Origin: Catenulispora pinistramenti
Lineage (GTDB): Bacteria; Actinomycetota; Actinomycetes; Streptomycetales; Catenulisporaceae
Length of the DNA stretch: 49,974 bases
Direction: 5' to 3'
Assembly: GCF_018274385.1 (NCBI RefSeq)
Contig: NZ_JAAFYZ010000060.1
Location: 1-49,974, forward strand
In this document: piece after piece, positions 7,673 to 15,300 of the stretch
How the letters are laid out: every line of letters begins with the position of its first letter
Position numbering within the stretch: position 1 is the stretch's first letter
Program-made: the position numbers and the translations under genes
Notes under the pieces: model-generated
What the model was told of the DNA's origin: nothing
Seen by the model: the letters and a program-made list of their open reading frames with translations, nothing else
Database searches by the model: none

Positions 7673-8434
7673 ATGACCGCAGCGCTTTCCCACGACTCGG
7701 CGGCGTCAGGCCGGCGCCTGCCGCACCTGCCGCTGATCTTGATGTACCACTCGGTGGGCGTGCGGGCGCACGACCCGAACGATCTGGCCGTGACTCCGGA
7801 GCGGTTCGAGGAGCAGATGGCCACGCTGAGCCGGCGCGGGCTGCGCGGCGTCTCGGTGGCCGAGTTGCTCGCCGCCCGGGCCGCCGGGTCGGCGCGCGGG
7901 CTGATCGGCCTCACCTTCGACGACGGCTACACCGATGCCGTCGAGCACGCGCTGCCCGTCTTGCAGCGCTTCGGATTCTCGGCGACGTCCTTCGTTCTGT
8001 CCGGCCGGATCGGCGGGGCGAACGAGTGGGACGAGGGCACGCCGTGGCCGCTGCTGGACGAGGCGGGGATCCGGCGCTGGGCCGACGCCGGGTTCGAGGT
8101 CGGGTCGCATGGCGCGATGCACGTGGCACTGGCCGGCGCGGACCCGGAGGTGCTGCGCACCGAGGTCGCGGACAGTCGCAGGAAGCTGTCAGACCTCGTC
8201 GGGAAACCGGTGAGCGGCTACTGCTACGCCTACGGGTCGATGGACGCCGCGGCCCGCGCGGCGGTGGCCGAGGCCGGTTACGACTACGCCTGCGCCATCA
8301 TCTCCCGGCTGTCCCTGGGGCCGCGGGCCCTGCCGAGGATCTACGTCGGCCAAGCCCATACATCGAAGCATATTGTCAAAATGCTGTATACGTATCGGCT
8401 CCACCGCCGGATTTCCGGTCGGAATACCGCCTGA
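7673..8434 (+). CDS. polysaccharide deacetylase family protein (NodB-like, CE4)
   Basis: 253 residues from ATG 7673, with GGAG 11 bases upstream. Metal and catalytic motifs of the NodB domain are clear: LTFDDGYTD (motif 1) and VGSHGAMHVAL (motif 2, His-x3-His). LILMYHSVG near the start is typical of the PgaB/IcaB-like subgroup. It removes N-acetyl groups from cell-wall or exported polysaccharide. No convincing signal peptide is visible, so a cytoplasmic or membrane-surface location is uncertain. It is the first gene of the polysaccharide locus, and the 195-bp gap to the next gene suggests a separate transcript. Confidence 0.85.
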   Translation: MTAALSHDSAASGRRLPHLPLILMYHSVGVRAHDPNDLAVTPERFEEQMATLSRRGLRGVSVAELLAARAAGSARGLIGLTFDDGYTDAVEHALPVLQRFGFSATSFVLSGRIGGANEWDEGTPWPLLDEAGIRRWADAGFEVGSHGAMHVALAGADPEVLRTEVADSRRKLSDLVGKPVSGYCYAYGSMDAAARAAVAEAGYDYACAIISRLSLGPRALPRIYVGQAHTSKHIVKMLYTYRLHRRISGRNTA

Positions 8435-8486
8435 TCTCCAGGGCGCGCACGCCGGCCCGGCGCCCGTGGCGAATTCGATCACTCAC

Positions 8487-8501
8487 ATTCTGTCTCAGAA
8501 T
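8487..8501 (+). terminator. possible weak terminator downstream of the deacetylase
   Basis: ATTCTG-TCT-CAGAAT forms a 6-bp hairpin followed by a pyrimidine-rich run (CCTTTCCTTCTCC). It lies in the 195-bp gap between the deacetylase and the GT2 gene. The stem is short and the T content modest, so this is only a candidate. The rest of the gap shows nothing else recognisable before the GGGGGGA ribosome site of the GT2 gene. Confidence 0.25.
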
Positions 8502-8629
8502 CCTTTCCTTCTCCCGCCCCCCGAATACCTTCACCACGCGTAAGCTGTCGTACACCTTCCGCCAAAAGCCATTGCGGGCTGCAGGGCTGGGCGGGTACCA
8601 CCGTCAGACTTTCCCTTGGGGGGACTCGA

Positions 8630-9496
8630 ATGCGTTCGCTGTCGGTAGTAATTCCAGCGTATAACGAAGCTGGGAACATTGAAGAGGTTATCGCTTCCAT
8701 ACCCGTATCGGAGTTGGCCGATCTGGGCTGGTCGACGAAGATCGTCGTGGTGGACAACAATTCCAGCGACGGGACCGGGGAGCTCGCGCGGTCCTGCGGC
8801 GCCCAAGTCGTGTTCCAGCCCGAGCAGGGCTACGGCAACGCCTACAAGGCCGGCTTCGCCGCCGCCGACGGCGAGGTGATCGCCTCCGGCGACGCCGACC
8901 GGACCTACCCGTTCGACTACCTCCCGGAGCTGCTGGCCAAGCTGGAGAGCTCCGGCGCGGACTTCCTGACCACCGATCGCCTGCACTCGGGCAACCGCGG
9001 CGCCATGAAGCAGTCCCACTTCTGGGCCAACCACATCCTGAGCTTCTTCTCCCGGCTGATCTTCCGGCACGACATCCGCGACTCGCAGTCCGGGATGTGG
9101 GTCTTCCACCGGCGGGTCTGGGCCGGAGTGGACGTCCGCTCCCCGGGCATGGCCTTCTCCCAGGAGATCAAGAACGCGGTGGTGCTCGCTGGCTATAAAG
9201 TGGCCGAGACGACCATCGAGTACCGGGTGCGCGGCGGCGATGTGAAGCTCAACTCAGTGCGCGACGGTGTTCGTAATCTGGCGCAACAGTTCGGCCACCG
9301 GATCCGGCACGACGGCCCGGCGTCCGGCGATTCCCAGCAAGACCAGGAAGTCCCCGTCCGGACCCAGGCCAAGAGCGTCCCGCTCCCGGCGATGCGTTCG
9401 GTGAACGTCTCATCGGCGAACGTGGCAACGGTGAACGTGGCAACGGCAGAAGGAGCAACACCGGGATGCCAGCCCAGCAGCGGCAGGGCCGCCTGA
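8630..9496 (+). CDS. glycosyltransferase family 2 (DPM/polyprenyl-phosphate type)
   Basis: 288 residues. The GT-A fold is evident: LSVVIPAYNEAGNIEEVI start, then VVVDNNSSDGT, and DADRTYP as the DxD metal/nucleotide site near residue 88. SQSGMWVF and the FSQEIKNAV segment are typical of dolichyl/undecaprenyl-phosphate sugar transferases. It probably loads a sugar onto a lipid carrier or growing glycan at the inner membrane face. The C-terminal tail of about 60 residues is hydrophilic, contains a 15-bp tandem repeat (9418-9447, coding NVATV/NVATA) and overlaps the next gene by 31 bases. The strong ribosome site TTGGGGGGACTCG supports ATG 8630. Confidence 0.9.
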   Translation: MRSLSVVIPAYNEAGNIEEVIASIPVSELADLGWSTKIVVVDNNSSDGTGELARSCGAQVVFQPEQGYGNAYKAGFAAADGEVIASGDADRTYPFDYLPELLAKLESSGADFLTTDRLHSGNRGAMKQSHFWANHILSFFSRLIFRHDIRDSQSGMWVFHRRVWAGVDVRSPGMAFSQEIKNAVVLAGYKVAETTIEYRVRGGDVKLNSVRDGVRNLAQQFGHRIRHDGPASGDSQQDQEVPVRTQAKSVPLPAMRSVNVSSANVATVNVATAEGATPGCQPSSGRAA

Positions 9497-10023
9497 GCGA
9501 TGTGATCACCCGGCTGTCCGCCGCGCGGTTCCGGAGATCCCTGCCGCAGCCGACCACAGAACCGGCTGCCCCCTACGCCGAGTCGCCGCGGTCCTGGTCC
9601 GCGATCCGGTCCCGGCTCACCCGGCAGCGCAGGCGGCTCGCGATCGGCACGGCGGGGGTCGCGGCCGTCGGCGTGCTGCTCGCGCTGCCGCCGATCCGCA
9701 CCCAGCTGCGAGACTCCTTCACCCGGCTGCCGCAGCCCTACACGGCCCTGTACTTCACCTCACCGCCGCGGGTCGACGGCACCGTCCTGACCGTGCCGGT
9801 GAGCGTGCACGCCGTCGACACGAGCACTGACACCTACAACGTCCGCGTGTGGACGGTCGACGCCAAGGGCCGGGTCGACGACAGCCAGACCGCCGACCTC
9901 AAGTGGGACGGTCAGGCGCTGAGCGCCGTCGTCAGCATGCCCGTCAACCCCCAGGCCGACTACGTGTGGGTCGCGCTCAACGGCAGCACCGAGACCCTCC
10001 ACTACAAGATCGCGGTGGCATGA
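9466..10023 (+). CDS. single-pass membrane protein of the polysaccharide locus, function unknown
   Basis: 185 residues. A basic cytoplasmic segment (about 1-55, RLTRQRRRLA) is followed by one hydrophobic helix (about 59-75, GTAGVAAVGVLLALPPI). An extracytoplasmic domain of about 110 residues follows, reading like a small beta-sandwich (RVDGTVLTVPVSVHAVDTSTDTYNVRVWTVDAKGRV). No family is recognised. It starts inside the preceding glycosyltransferase gene and shares a 4-base ATGA with the following one, so it is translationally coupled on both sides. A glycan-binding or assembly-scaffold role is inference from position only. Confidence 0.7.
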   Translation: MPAQQRQGRLSDVITRLSAARFRRSLPQPTTEPAAPYAESPRSWSAIRSRLTRQRRRLAIGTAGVAAVGVLLALPPIRTQLRDSFTRLPQPYTALYFTSPPRVDGTVLTVPVSVHAVDTSTDTYNVRVWTVDAKGRVDDSQTADLKWDGQALSAVVSMPVNPQADYVWVALNGSTETLHYKIAVA

Positions 10024-11198
10024 CCCAGCAGAGCTCCCCCGAGCACATACCCGCCACCGGCTCCGCGCCGGGCAGGCGCCGACACATCGTTCAGGTCACC
10101 CCGAACTACCCGCCGCTGCTCGGCGGCCTGGAGCAGGTGGTCCAGATCCTGGCCACCCGGCTCGCGGCCCGGAACGACGTCAGCGTGGTCACCACCGACA
10201 ACAAGGCGGACGGCGCGCCGCACCGCGCGGTCGAGGCGGGCGGGGTCAAGGTCCGGCGACACCGGGCGCTGACCGTCGCGCACACCTCGCTCGCCCCCGG
10301 CATGTTCGGCTCGCTGCTGCGGATCCGGCGCGGCACGGTGATCCATCTGCACTGCGCGACGGCGGTCGTGCCGGAGCAGGTCTGGATCAGTGCCCGAATA
10401 CGTGGCCTGAAGTACCTGCTGCACTTCCACATGGAGGTCGACGCCTCCGGACCGCTCGGCCGCCTGCTGCCGTTCTACAAGACGCACCTGTTCGGCCGGG
10501 TCGTCCGGGGCGCGGCCGGGGTCATCGTGCTCACCGAGTCCCAGCGCGACTTCCTGGCCGAGCGCTACGGCGTGGACCCGGCGTTGGTCCACGTGGTCCC
10601 CAACGGCGTGGCCGAGGAGTTCTTCCTGCCGCTGCGCGCGCCGAGTACGGAGCCTGCGACCGGTTCGAGTCCTGACCCGCTGCGGCTGCTGTTCGTCGGC
10701 CGCCTCGACATCCAGAAGAACGTCGCCCGGCTCCTCGACGCGATGGCGCGGGTCACCGAGCCGGTGCGGCTGCGGCTCGTCGGCGACGGCGACCTGCGCC
10801 AGGCCCTGCAGGCGCAGGCGAGCCGGCTCGGGCTGGACGACCGGGTGGAGTTCGTCGGCCGCAAGCACGGCGAGGACCTGGTCAAGGAGTATGAGGACGC
10901 TGAGTTGTTCGTCCTGCCGTCGGACCGGGAGGGCATGGCGCTGGTGGCGCTGGAGGCCATGGCCGCCGGGCTGCCGGTGCTGGCCACGGCGGTGCCCGGC
11001 AACATCGAGACGGTCCAAGGCGTCGGAGTGCTCGTCGAGCCGACCCCGCAAGCCCTGGCCACCACGATCGACAGCCTGGCCCGGGACCGCTCGGCGCTGG
11101 CCGCCCCGGCGGCGGCGGGTGCGGCGCGGGTCGCCGACAGCCGCTGGGACCGCGTCGTGGCCGCGATCGAGGACGTCTACGAGCAGGTGGGATTCTGA
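10020..11198 (+). CDS. glycosyltransferase family 4 (GT-B)
   Basis: 392 residues. The start ATG 10020 overlaps the previous stop (ATGA). The N-terminal Rossmann domain begins HIVQVTPNYPPLLGGLEQVV, the usual GT4 start with the GG-E acceptor loop. The C-terminal domain has LLFVGRLDIQKNVARLLDAM and the EX7E-type donor site in LPSDREGMALVALEAMAAGLPVLAT. It should transfer a sugar from a nucleotide donor to a lipid-linked acceptor in the cytoplasm. Length and architecture are complete. Donor specificity cannot be read from sequence. Confidence 0.92.
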   Translation: MTQQSSPEHIPATGSAPGRRRHIVQVTPNYPPLLGGLEQVVQILATRLAARNDVSVVTTDNKADGAPHRAVEAGGVKVRRHRALTVAHTSLAPGMFGSLLRIRRGTVIHLHCATAVVPEQVWISARIRGLKYLLHFHMEVDASGPLGRLLPFYKTHLFGRVVRGAAGVIVLTESQRDFLAERYGVDPALVHVVPNGVAEEFFLPLRAPSTEPATGSSPDPLRLLFVGRLDIQKNVARLLDAMARVTEPVRLRLVGDGDLRQALQAQASRLGLDDRVEFVGRKHGEDLVKEYEDAELFVLPSDREGMALVALEAMAAGLPVLATAVPGNIETVQGVGVLVEPTPQALATTIDSLARDRSALAAPAAAGAARVADSRWDRVVAAIEDVYEQVGF

Positions 11199-11254
11199 AG
11201 ACGGAGAGCTCGGACGCCAGAAAGGCACTCCTGGCGAGCGTCGTCCTCGCCGGT

Positions 11255-13663
11255 GTGACCGCCTCCTTCGGCGCCTACTACCTCCCCGGCCCGCTGGCCA
11301 CCCTGGCCGGACTGTGGCTGATCCTCGGCGCGCCGACCGTGTTCTGGGTGGCCCTGGCACGGCGTGTCGTGTCCCGGATGGACTCCGCACTGCTCCTCGC
11401 CTTCGGCTTCGCCGTGGTCACCGACTTCGCCGTGCTGCTGCTCGTGAACTTCGGCGCACCGCTGGTCGGCTACAGCAGACCGCTCGCGGAGGTGCCGCTG
11501 GCGGCCGGGTTCGCGTTGGTCGACCTGGTGATCGGCTCGTTGTCCCCGGAGTGCGGACAGGGGACGTGGGCCCGGATCCGGCGGGTACGCCTGCCCGGCG
11601 TGCGGATCGTCGCGGGCTACGGCGCGCTGTGCGTCGTCCTGGCCGTCGCGGGCGCCACCCGGCTGAACAACGGACTCGGCCCGCAAGCCAGCATGCTGGC
11701 ATACACGGCGATCGCCGGGATGCTGGCGCTGCTGCTGATCCGGCACAACCGGTACGCGGTCGAGGTGCTGGAGCTGGGCGTCTTCCTCGGCGCGGCCGCC
11801 TTGCTGCTGCTGACCTCGCTGCGCGGGTGGCTGATCACCGGGCACGACATCCAGGTCGAGTACGAGGTCTACCGGCTCAACCTCGGCGGCGGACACTGGG
11901 TGATCGCGGACTATCCGACCTCGTACAACGCCTGCCTGAGCATCACCTTGCTGCCGCTGGCACTGACCAAACTCACCGCGATCTCCGCCACCGGGGTCTG
12001 GAAGATCGTGTTCCCGCTGATGTTCGCGGTGGCGCCGGTCGCCCTGTTCCGGTCGGTCCACAACCTGGCCTCGCGGCAGGTGGCCCTGCTGTCCTCGGCG
12101 CTGTTCCTGACGTTCCCGACGTTCTTCACCGACATGGCGTACATGGCACGCCAGGAGATCGCGTTCGTCATCCTCGGCGCGGCGGCCGTGGTGATGTCCG
12201 AGCAGCACCGGGACGCCCGGCTGCGGCGCTACGCGATGATCCCCCTGCTGGCCGGGATCGTGCTCGCGCACTATGCGACGGCCTATGTGCTGGTGATGGT
12301 CCTGGGGTCAGGGGTGGTGGTCACGACGGTCTGGCGGCTGCTGGACCGGATCGGCGAGCGGCGGCGGACCCGGGCCGGCCGGCGCGCCCCCGCCGACATC
12401 TGGGACTACGGCGACTGGGACTACGTCGACGACGTCACCGACAGCGGCGACGACGATGACGACAGCTCCGATAACCCTGAGAGCTCTGAGAGCTCTGACA
12501 ACGAGGCCGCGAAACCGAGATCAGCCGCCCCGGCGTTCCTCACCGTCTGGCTGGTCGCCCTCACCGCGGTCCTGGCCGTGGCCTGGGCTGGCCCGATCAC
12601 CCACACCAGCGGGCAACTGACCAGCACTCTGTTCTCCTCCTGGCAAGAGGTCATCGGCCACTCCTCGGACGTCGGCTCCGCCGACACCAGCAACAGCCTG
12701 GTCGGCGGCTCCCACGTCACCGACGACCAGCGCATGGCCGCCTACCTGGCCGAGACCCGCGCTTCGACCGCCCACGACCGTGACCAGGGTCTGCTGTACC
12801 CGCAAGACGTGATCGACAAGGCCCCGACCCCGGTCACCGCCATCCCTGACCTGCCGTTGACCTCGGTCGGCACCGGCCTGCAGCGCCTGGGCCTGCCGGT
12901 GGCGAGCCTGAACGGCCTGGTCCGCTTCGGCATCGCCGCCGCGATCCAGCTGCTGCTGGTGATCGGCACGGCCGTGGCCCTGCTGGGCCTGCGCTACCGG
13001 CGGATCCGGGCCGAGCTGACCCCGAGCCGGGACCAGGCCGCGCTGGCCGTGGGCTCGATCGCGGTGCTGGTCCTGCTGACGCTCGTGCCGCAGCTGACGG
13101 TCGATTACAGCGTCCTGCGCGCGCTGCAGCAAGGCATCTTCTTCTTCGGCCCGTTCATGGCCGCCGGCCTGCTCTGGGCACTGCGCTGGTGCGGCCGCTA
13201 CCGGACGCCGGTGCTCGCGACGGTGCTGGCCGTGATGGCGGTCGACCTCACCGGCGTCGTACCGCGCCTCACCGGCGGCTATCCGCCGCAGCTCGCGCTG
13301 TCGGACTCCGGCCAGTACTACGACGAGTACTACCCGACCCCTGAGGAGCTGGACGCGGCCGCCTGGCTCCAGAGCGTGTACGACCACATCCCGCCCGACG
13401 CGCAGCAGACCATGCTGCTCCAGACCAGCCAGGACGTCTTCGAGCGGATTCAGAGCGTCTACATCGGTCCGGCCGAGGGCACGGTCGATCCGCTCCTGCT
13501 GCGACCCGGGAGCTACGTCATGCTCGGGCACGCGGAGGTGGACCAGGATCGGGCGTCCATCGACTATCGGGGCACGGCGGTGCCGTACGTGTACCCGACC
13601 GCTCTGCTCGAAGACCTGAAGGACAAGATCTACGTCAGCCCCGGAGTGGAGATCTACCGATGA
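11255..13663 (+). CDS. polytopic membrane protein, DUF2206-like
   Basis: At least 802 residues with roughly a dozen hydrophobic segments. The stretch from ITGHDIQVEYEVYRLNL through LPLALTKL and KIVFPLMFAVAP to MAYMARQEIAFVILGAAA follows the pattern of DUF2206 membrane proteins, which resemble GT-C glycosyltransferases. A cytoplasmic-looking linker at about residues 385-430 is extremely acidic (DDVTDSGDDDDDSSD). The first standard start is GTG 11255, but it lacks a ribosome site and cuts into the first membrane helix. Reading back in frame gives CTG 11195 or ATT 11192 just after AGGTGGG, overlapping the previous stop as CTGA. It is probably a membrane-embedded sugar transferase or polymerase-like step of the locus. 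Confidence 0.75.
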   Translation: MTASFGAYYLPGPLATLAGLWLILGAPTVFWVALARRVVSRMDSALLLAFGFAVVTDFAVLLLVNFGAPLVGYSRPLAEVPLAAGFALVDLVIGSLSPECGQGTWARIRRVRLPGVRIVAGYGALCVVLAVAGATRLNNGLGPQASMLAYTAIAGMLALLLIRHNRYAVEVLELGVFLGAAALLLLTSLRGWLITGHDIQVEYEVYRLNLGGGHWVIADYPTSYNACLSITLLPLALTKLTAISATGVWKIVFPLMFAVAPVALFRSVHNLASRQVALLSSALFLTFPTFFTDMAYMARQEIAFVILGAAAVVMSEQHRDARLRRYAMIPLLAGIVLAHYATAYVLVMVLGSGVVVTTVWRLLDRIGERRRTRAGRRAPADIWDYGDWDYVDDVTDSGDDDDDSSDNPESSESSDNEAAKPRSAAPAFLTVWLVALTAVLAVAWAGPITHTSGQLTSTLFSSWQEVIGHSSDVGSADTSNSLVGGSHVTDDQRMAAYLAETRASTAHDRDQGLLYPQDVIDKAPTPVTAIPDLPLTSVGTGLQRLGLPVASLNGLVRFGIAAAIQLLLVIGTAVALLGLRYRRIRAELTPSRDQAALAVGSIAVLVLLTLVPQLTVDYSVLRALQQGIFFFGPFMAAGLLWALRWCGRYRTPVLATVLAVMAVDLTGVVPRLTGGYPPQLALSDSGQYYDEYYPTPEELDAAAWLQSVYDHIPPDAQQTMLLQTSQDVFERIQSVYIGPAEGTVDPLLLRPGSYVMLGHAEVDQDRASIDYRGTAVPYVYPTALLEDLKDKIYVSPGVEIYR

Positions 13664-14844
13664 GCCACGACGACGCCGGACCACTCAAAGTCCTTATGGT
13701 CAGCCACTACTACCCGCCGCACCTGGGCGGCATAGAGAACGTCGCACACGCCGAAGCCCGGCACCTGACCGCCGCCGGGATGCAGGTGACCGTGCTCACC
13801 AGCGGGGAACGGAGCGGCGTCACCGTCGAGGACGGGGTCCGGGTGGTGCGGGTCCGGGCCTGGAACGGGCTGGAGCGCAAGGCCGGAGTGCCGTTCCCGA
13901 TCCCGGGACCGAAGCTGCTGCGCCGCGCGGTGCACTGGGCGCGGTGGGCTGACGTCGTGCACATCCACGATGCCTTCTACCTGACGTCGTGGGCCGCGCT
14001 CACCGCGGCGAAGCTGACCCACACCCCGATAGTGGCCACGCAGCACGTGGCGCTGGTGCACCACGACTCGGCCGCCGTGGGCCTGGTCCAGAAGGCCGTC
14101 TACGCGACGGCCGGACGGCTGCTCATGCGCGGCGCGCGGTCCGTCTTCACCATGAACTCCGACGTCGCGGCCTTCGCCCGCGGCCTCGGCGCGCGGCCGG
14201 AGCGGGTCCGCCATCTGCCGAACGGCGTCGACACCACGCTGTTCCGGCCGATCCGGGACGCCGCCGAGCAGGCCGCGGAGCGGGAGCGGCTGGGCCTGCC
14301 ACAGGCGGGCGTGCTGGTGCTGTTCGTCGGGCGGTTCGTGCCCAAGAAGGGTTTCGACCTGCTGCTCGCGGCGGCCGATCCGGGCTACCGGCTGGTGTTC
14401 GCCGGCGGGCCGGCCGAAGCGCTGTCCGGAGCGCTGTCCGGAGCGGCGGAATCAGTGCTCTACCTCGGCTCCCTCGCCCCGGCCGAGGTGGCCGCGGTCT
14501 ACCGGGCCTGCGACGTCTTCGCCCTGCCCTCGACCTCCGAGGGGTTCCCGCTCACCGTCCAGGAGGCGATGAGCTCCGGAATCGCCGTCCTGACCACCGA
14601 CGACACCGGCTACGCGGCCTATGGCCTGGATCGTGATCGCGTATCGTTGGTGAACCGGGACACGGAGACGCTTCGCGTCCGGCTGCGGGAGATCGCCGCG
14701 GACTCCGAACTGCGCCGGCAGATGGGCAAGTACGCCCGGGAGTACGCGGTGGAGCGTTTCGCGTGGCCGGACCACGCTTCCCTGCTGATCGAGGCATACC
14801 GCGCGGCGATCCACCCGAAAACGAGTTCCGCCGACCGGGGATGA
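13660..14844 (+). CDS. glycosyltransferase family 4 (GT-B)
   Basis: 394 residues. It starts at ATG 13660, sharing ATGA with the previous stop. KVLMVSHYYPPHLGGIENVAH marks the N-terminal GT4 domain. VLFVGRFVPKKGFDLLLAAA and LPSTSEGFPLTVQEAMSSGIAV mark the nucleotide-sugar-binding C-terminal domain. A repeated GALSGALSGA stretch near residue 250 reflects a short duplication. It is part of one continuous plus-strand operon. Role: a cytoplasmic sugar transferase in assembly of the repeat unit. The acceptor is unknown. Confidence 0.92.
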   Translation: MSHDDAGPLKVLMVSHYYPPHLGGIENVAHAEARHLTAAGMQVTVLTSGERSGVTVEDGVRVVRVRAWNGLERKAGVPFPIPGPKLLRRAVHWARWADVVHIHDAFYLTSWAALTAAKLTHTPIVATQHVALVHHDSAAVGLVQKAVYATAGRLLMRGARSVFTMNSDVAAFARGLGARPERVRHLPNGVDTTLFRPIRDAAEQAAERERLGLPQAGVLVLFVGRFVPKKGFDLLLAAADPGYRLVFAGGPAEALSGALSGAAESVLYLGSLAPAEVAAVYRACDVFALPSTSEGFPLTVQEAMSSGIAVLTTDDTGYAAYGLDRDRVSLVNRDTETLRVRLREIAADSELRRQMGKYAREYAVERFAWPDHASLLIEAYRAAIHPKTSSADRG

Positions 14845-14847
14845 CGT

Positions 14848-15300
14848 ATGAGGACGCTGTGCCGGCCCGCCGCCGAGACGCTGATGGTCGCCGGGCTGCT
14901 GGGCTGGGCCTATGTGGCCCTGGTCGCGGTGCTGCGGCCCGACGTGCTCAGCACGCCGGTCAGCACCGTGCTGCCGATACGGCGTGACACCTTCGGGGCC
15001 CTGAGCCTGGCGGTGTCGTTCGGCTGCGCGTATCCGCTGCGGGCCCGGACCGGCACGTTCTGGACCCGCCGCGCCGGCCGGCCGGACGCGGCCGAGGCCG
15101 CTCTGGCCGCGGTCGGCGGGTACGCGTTCCTGGTATGGGTCTACCTGTGCCTCAACAACCTGATCCACCCCTGGACCACCGGGTACCGGCTCACCCACTT
15201 CTTGGCGCACCCGTCGGAGGGCACAACGGCCGTGCTGTGCTTCGTGCTGCTGTCCGGCTGCCTGTTCGGCCTCCGGGTCCGGAAGACACGACATGGCTAG
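14848..15300 (+). CDS. small multi-pass membrane protein, function unknown
   Basis: 150 residues with about four hydrophobic segments (near 12-28, 48-62, 83-102 and 127-142). I do not recognise a family. It starts three bases after the preceding stop and its end overlaps the flippase gene by 8 bases, so it is embedded in the operon and probably made with the flippase. A helper role in export is plausible from position but not shown by sequence. Confidence 0.65.
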   Translation: MRTLCRPAAETLMVAGLLGWAYVALVAVLRPDVLSTPVSTVLPIRRDTFGALSLAVSFGCAYPLRARTGTFWTRRAGRPDAAEAALAAVGGYAFLVWVYLCLNNLIHPWTTGYRLTHFLAHPSEGTTAVLCFVLLSGCLFGLRVRKTRHG

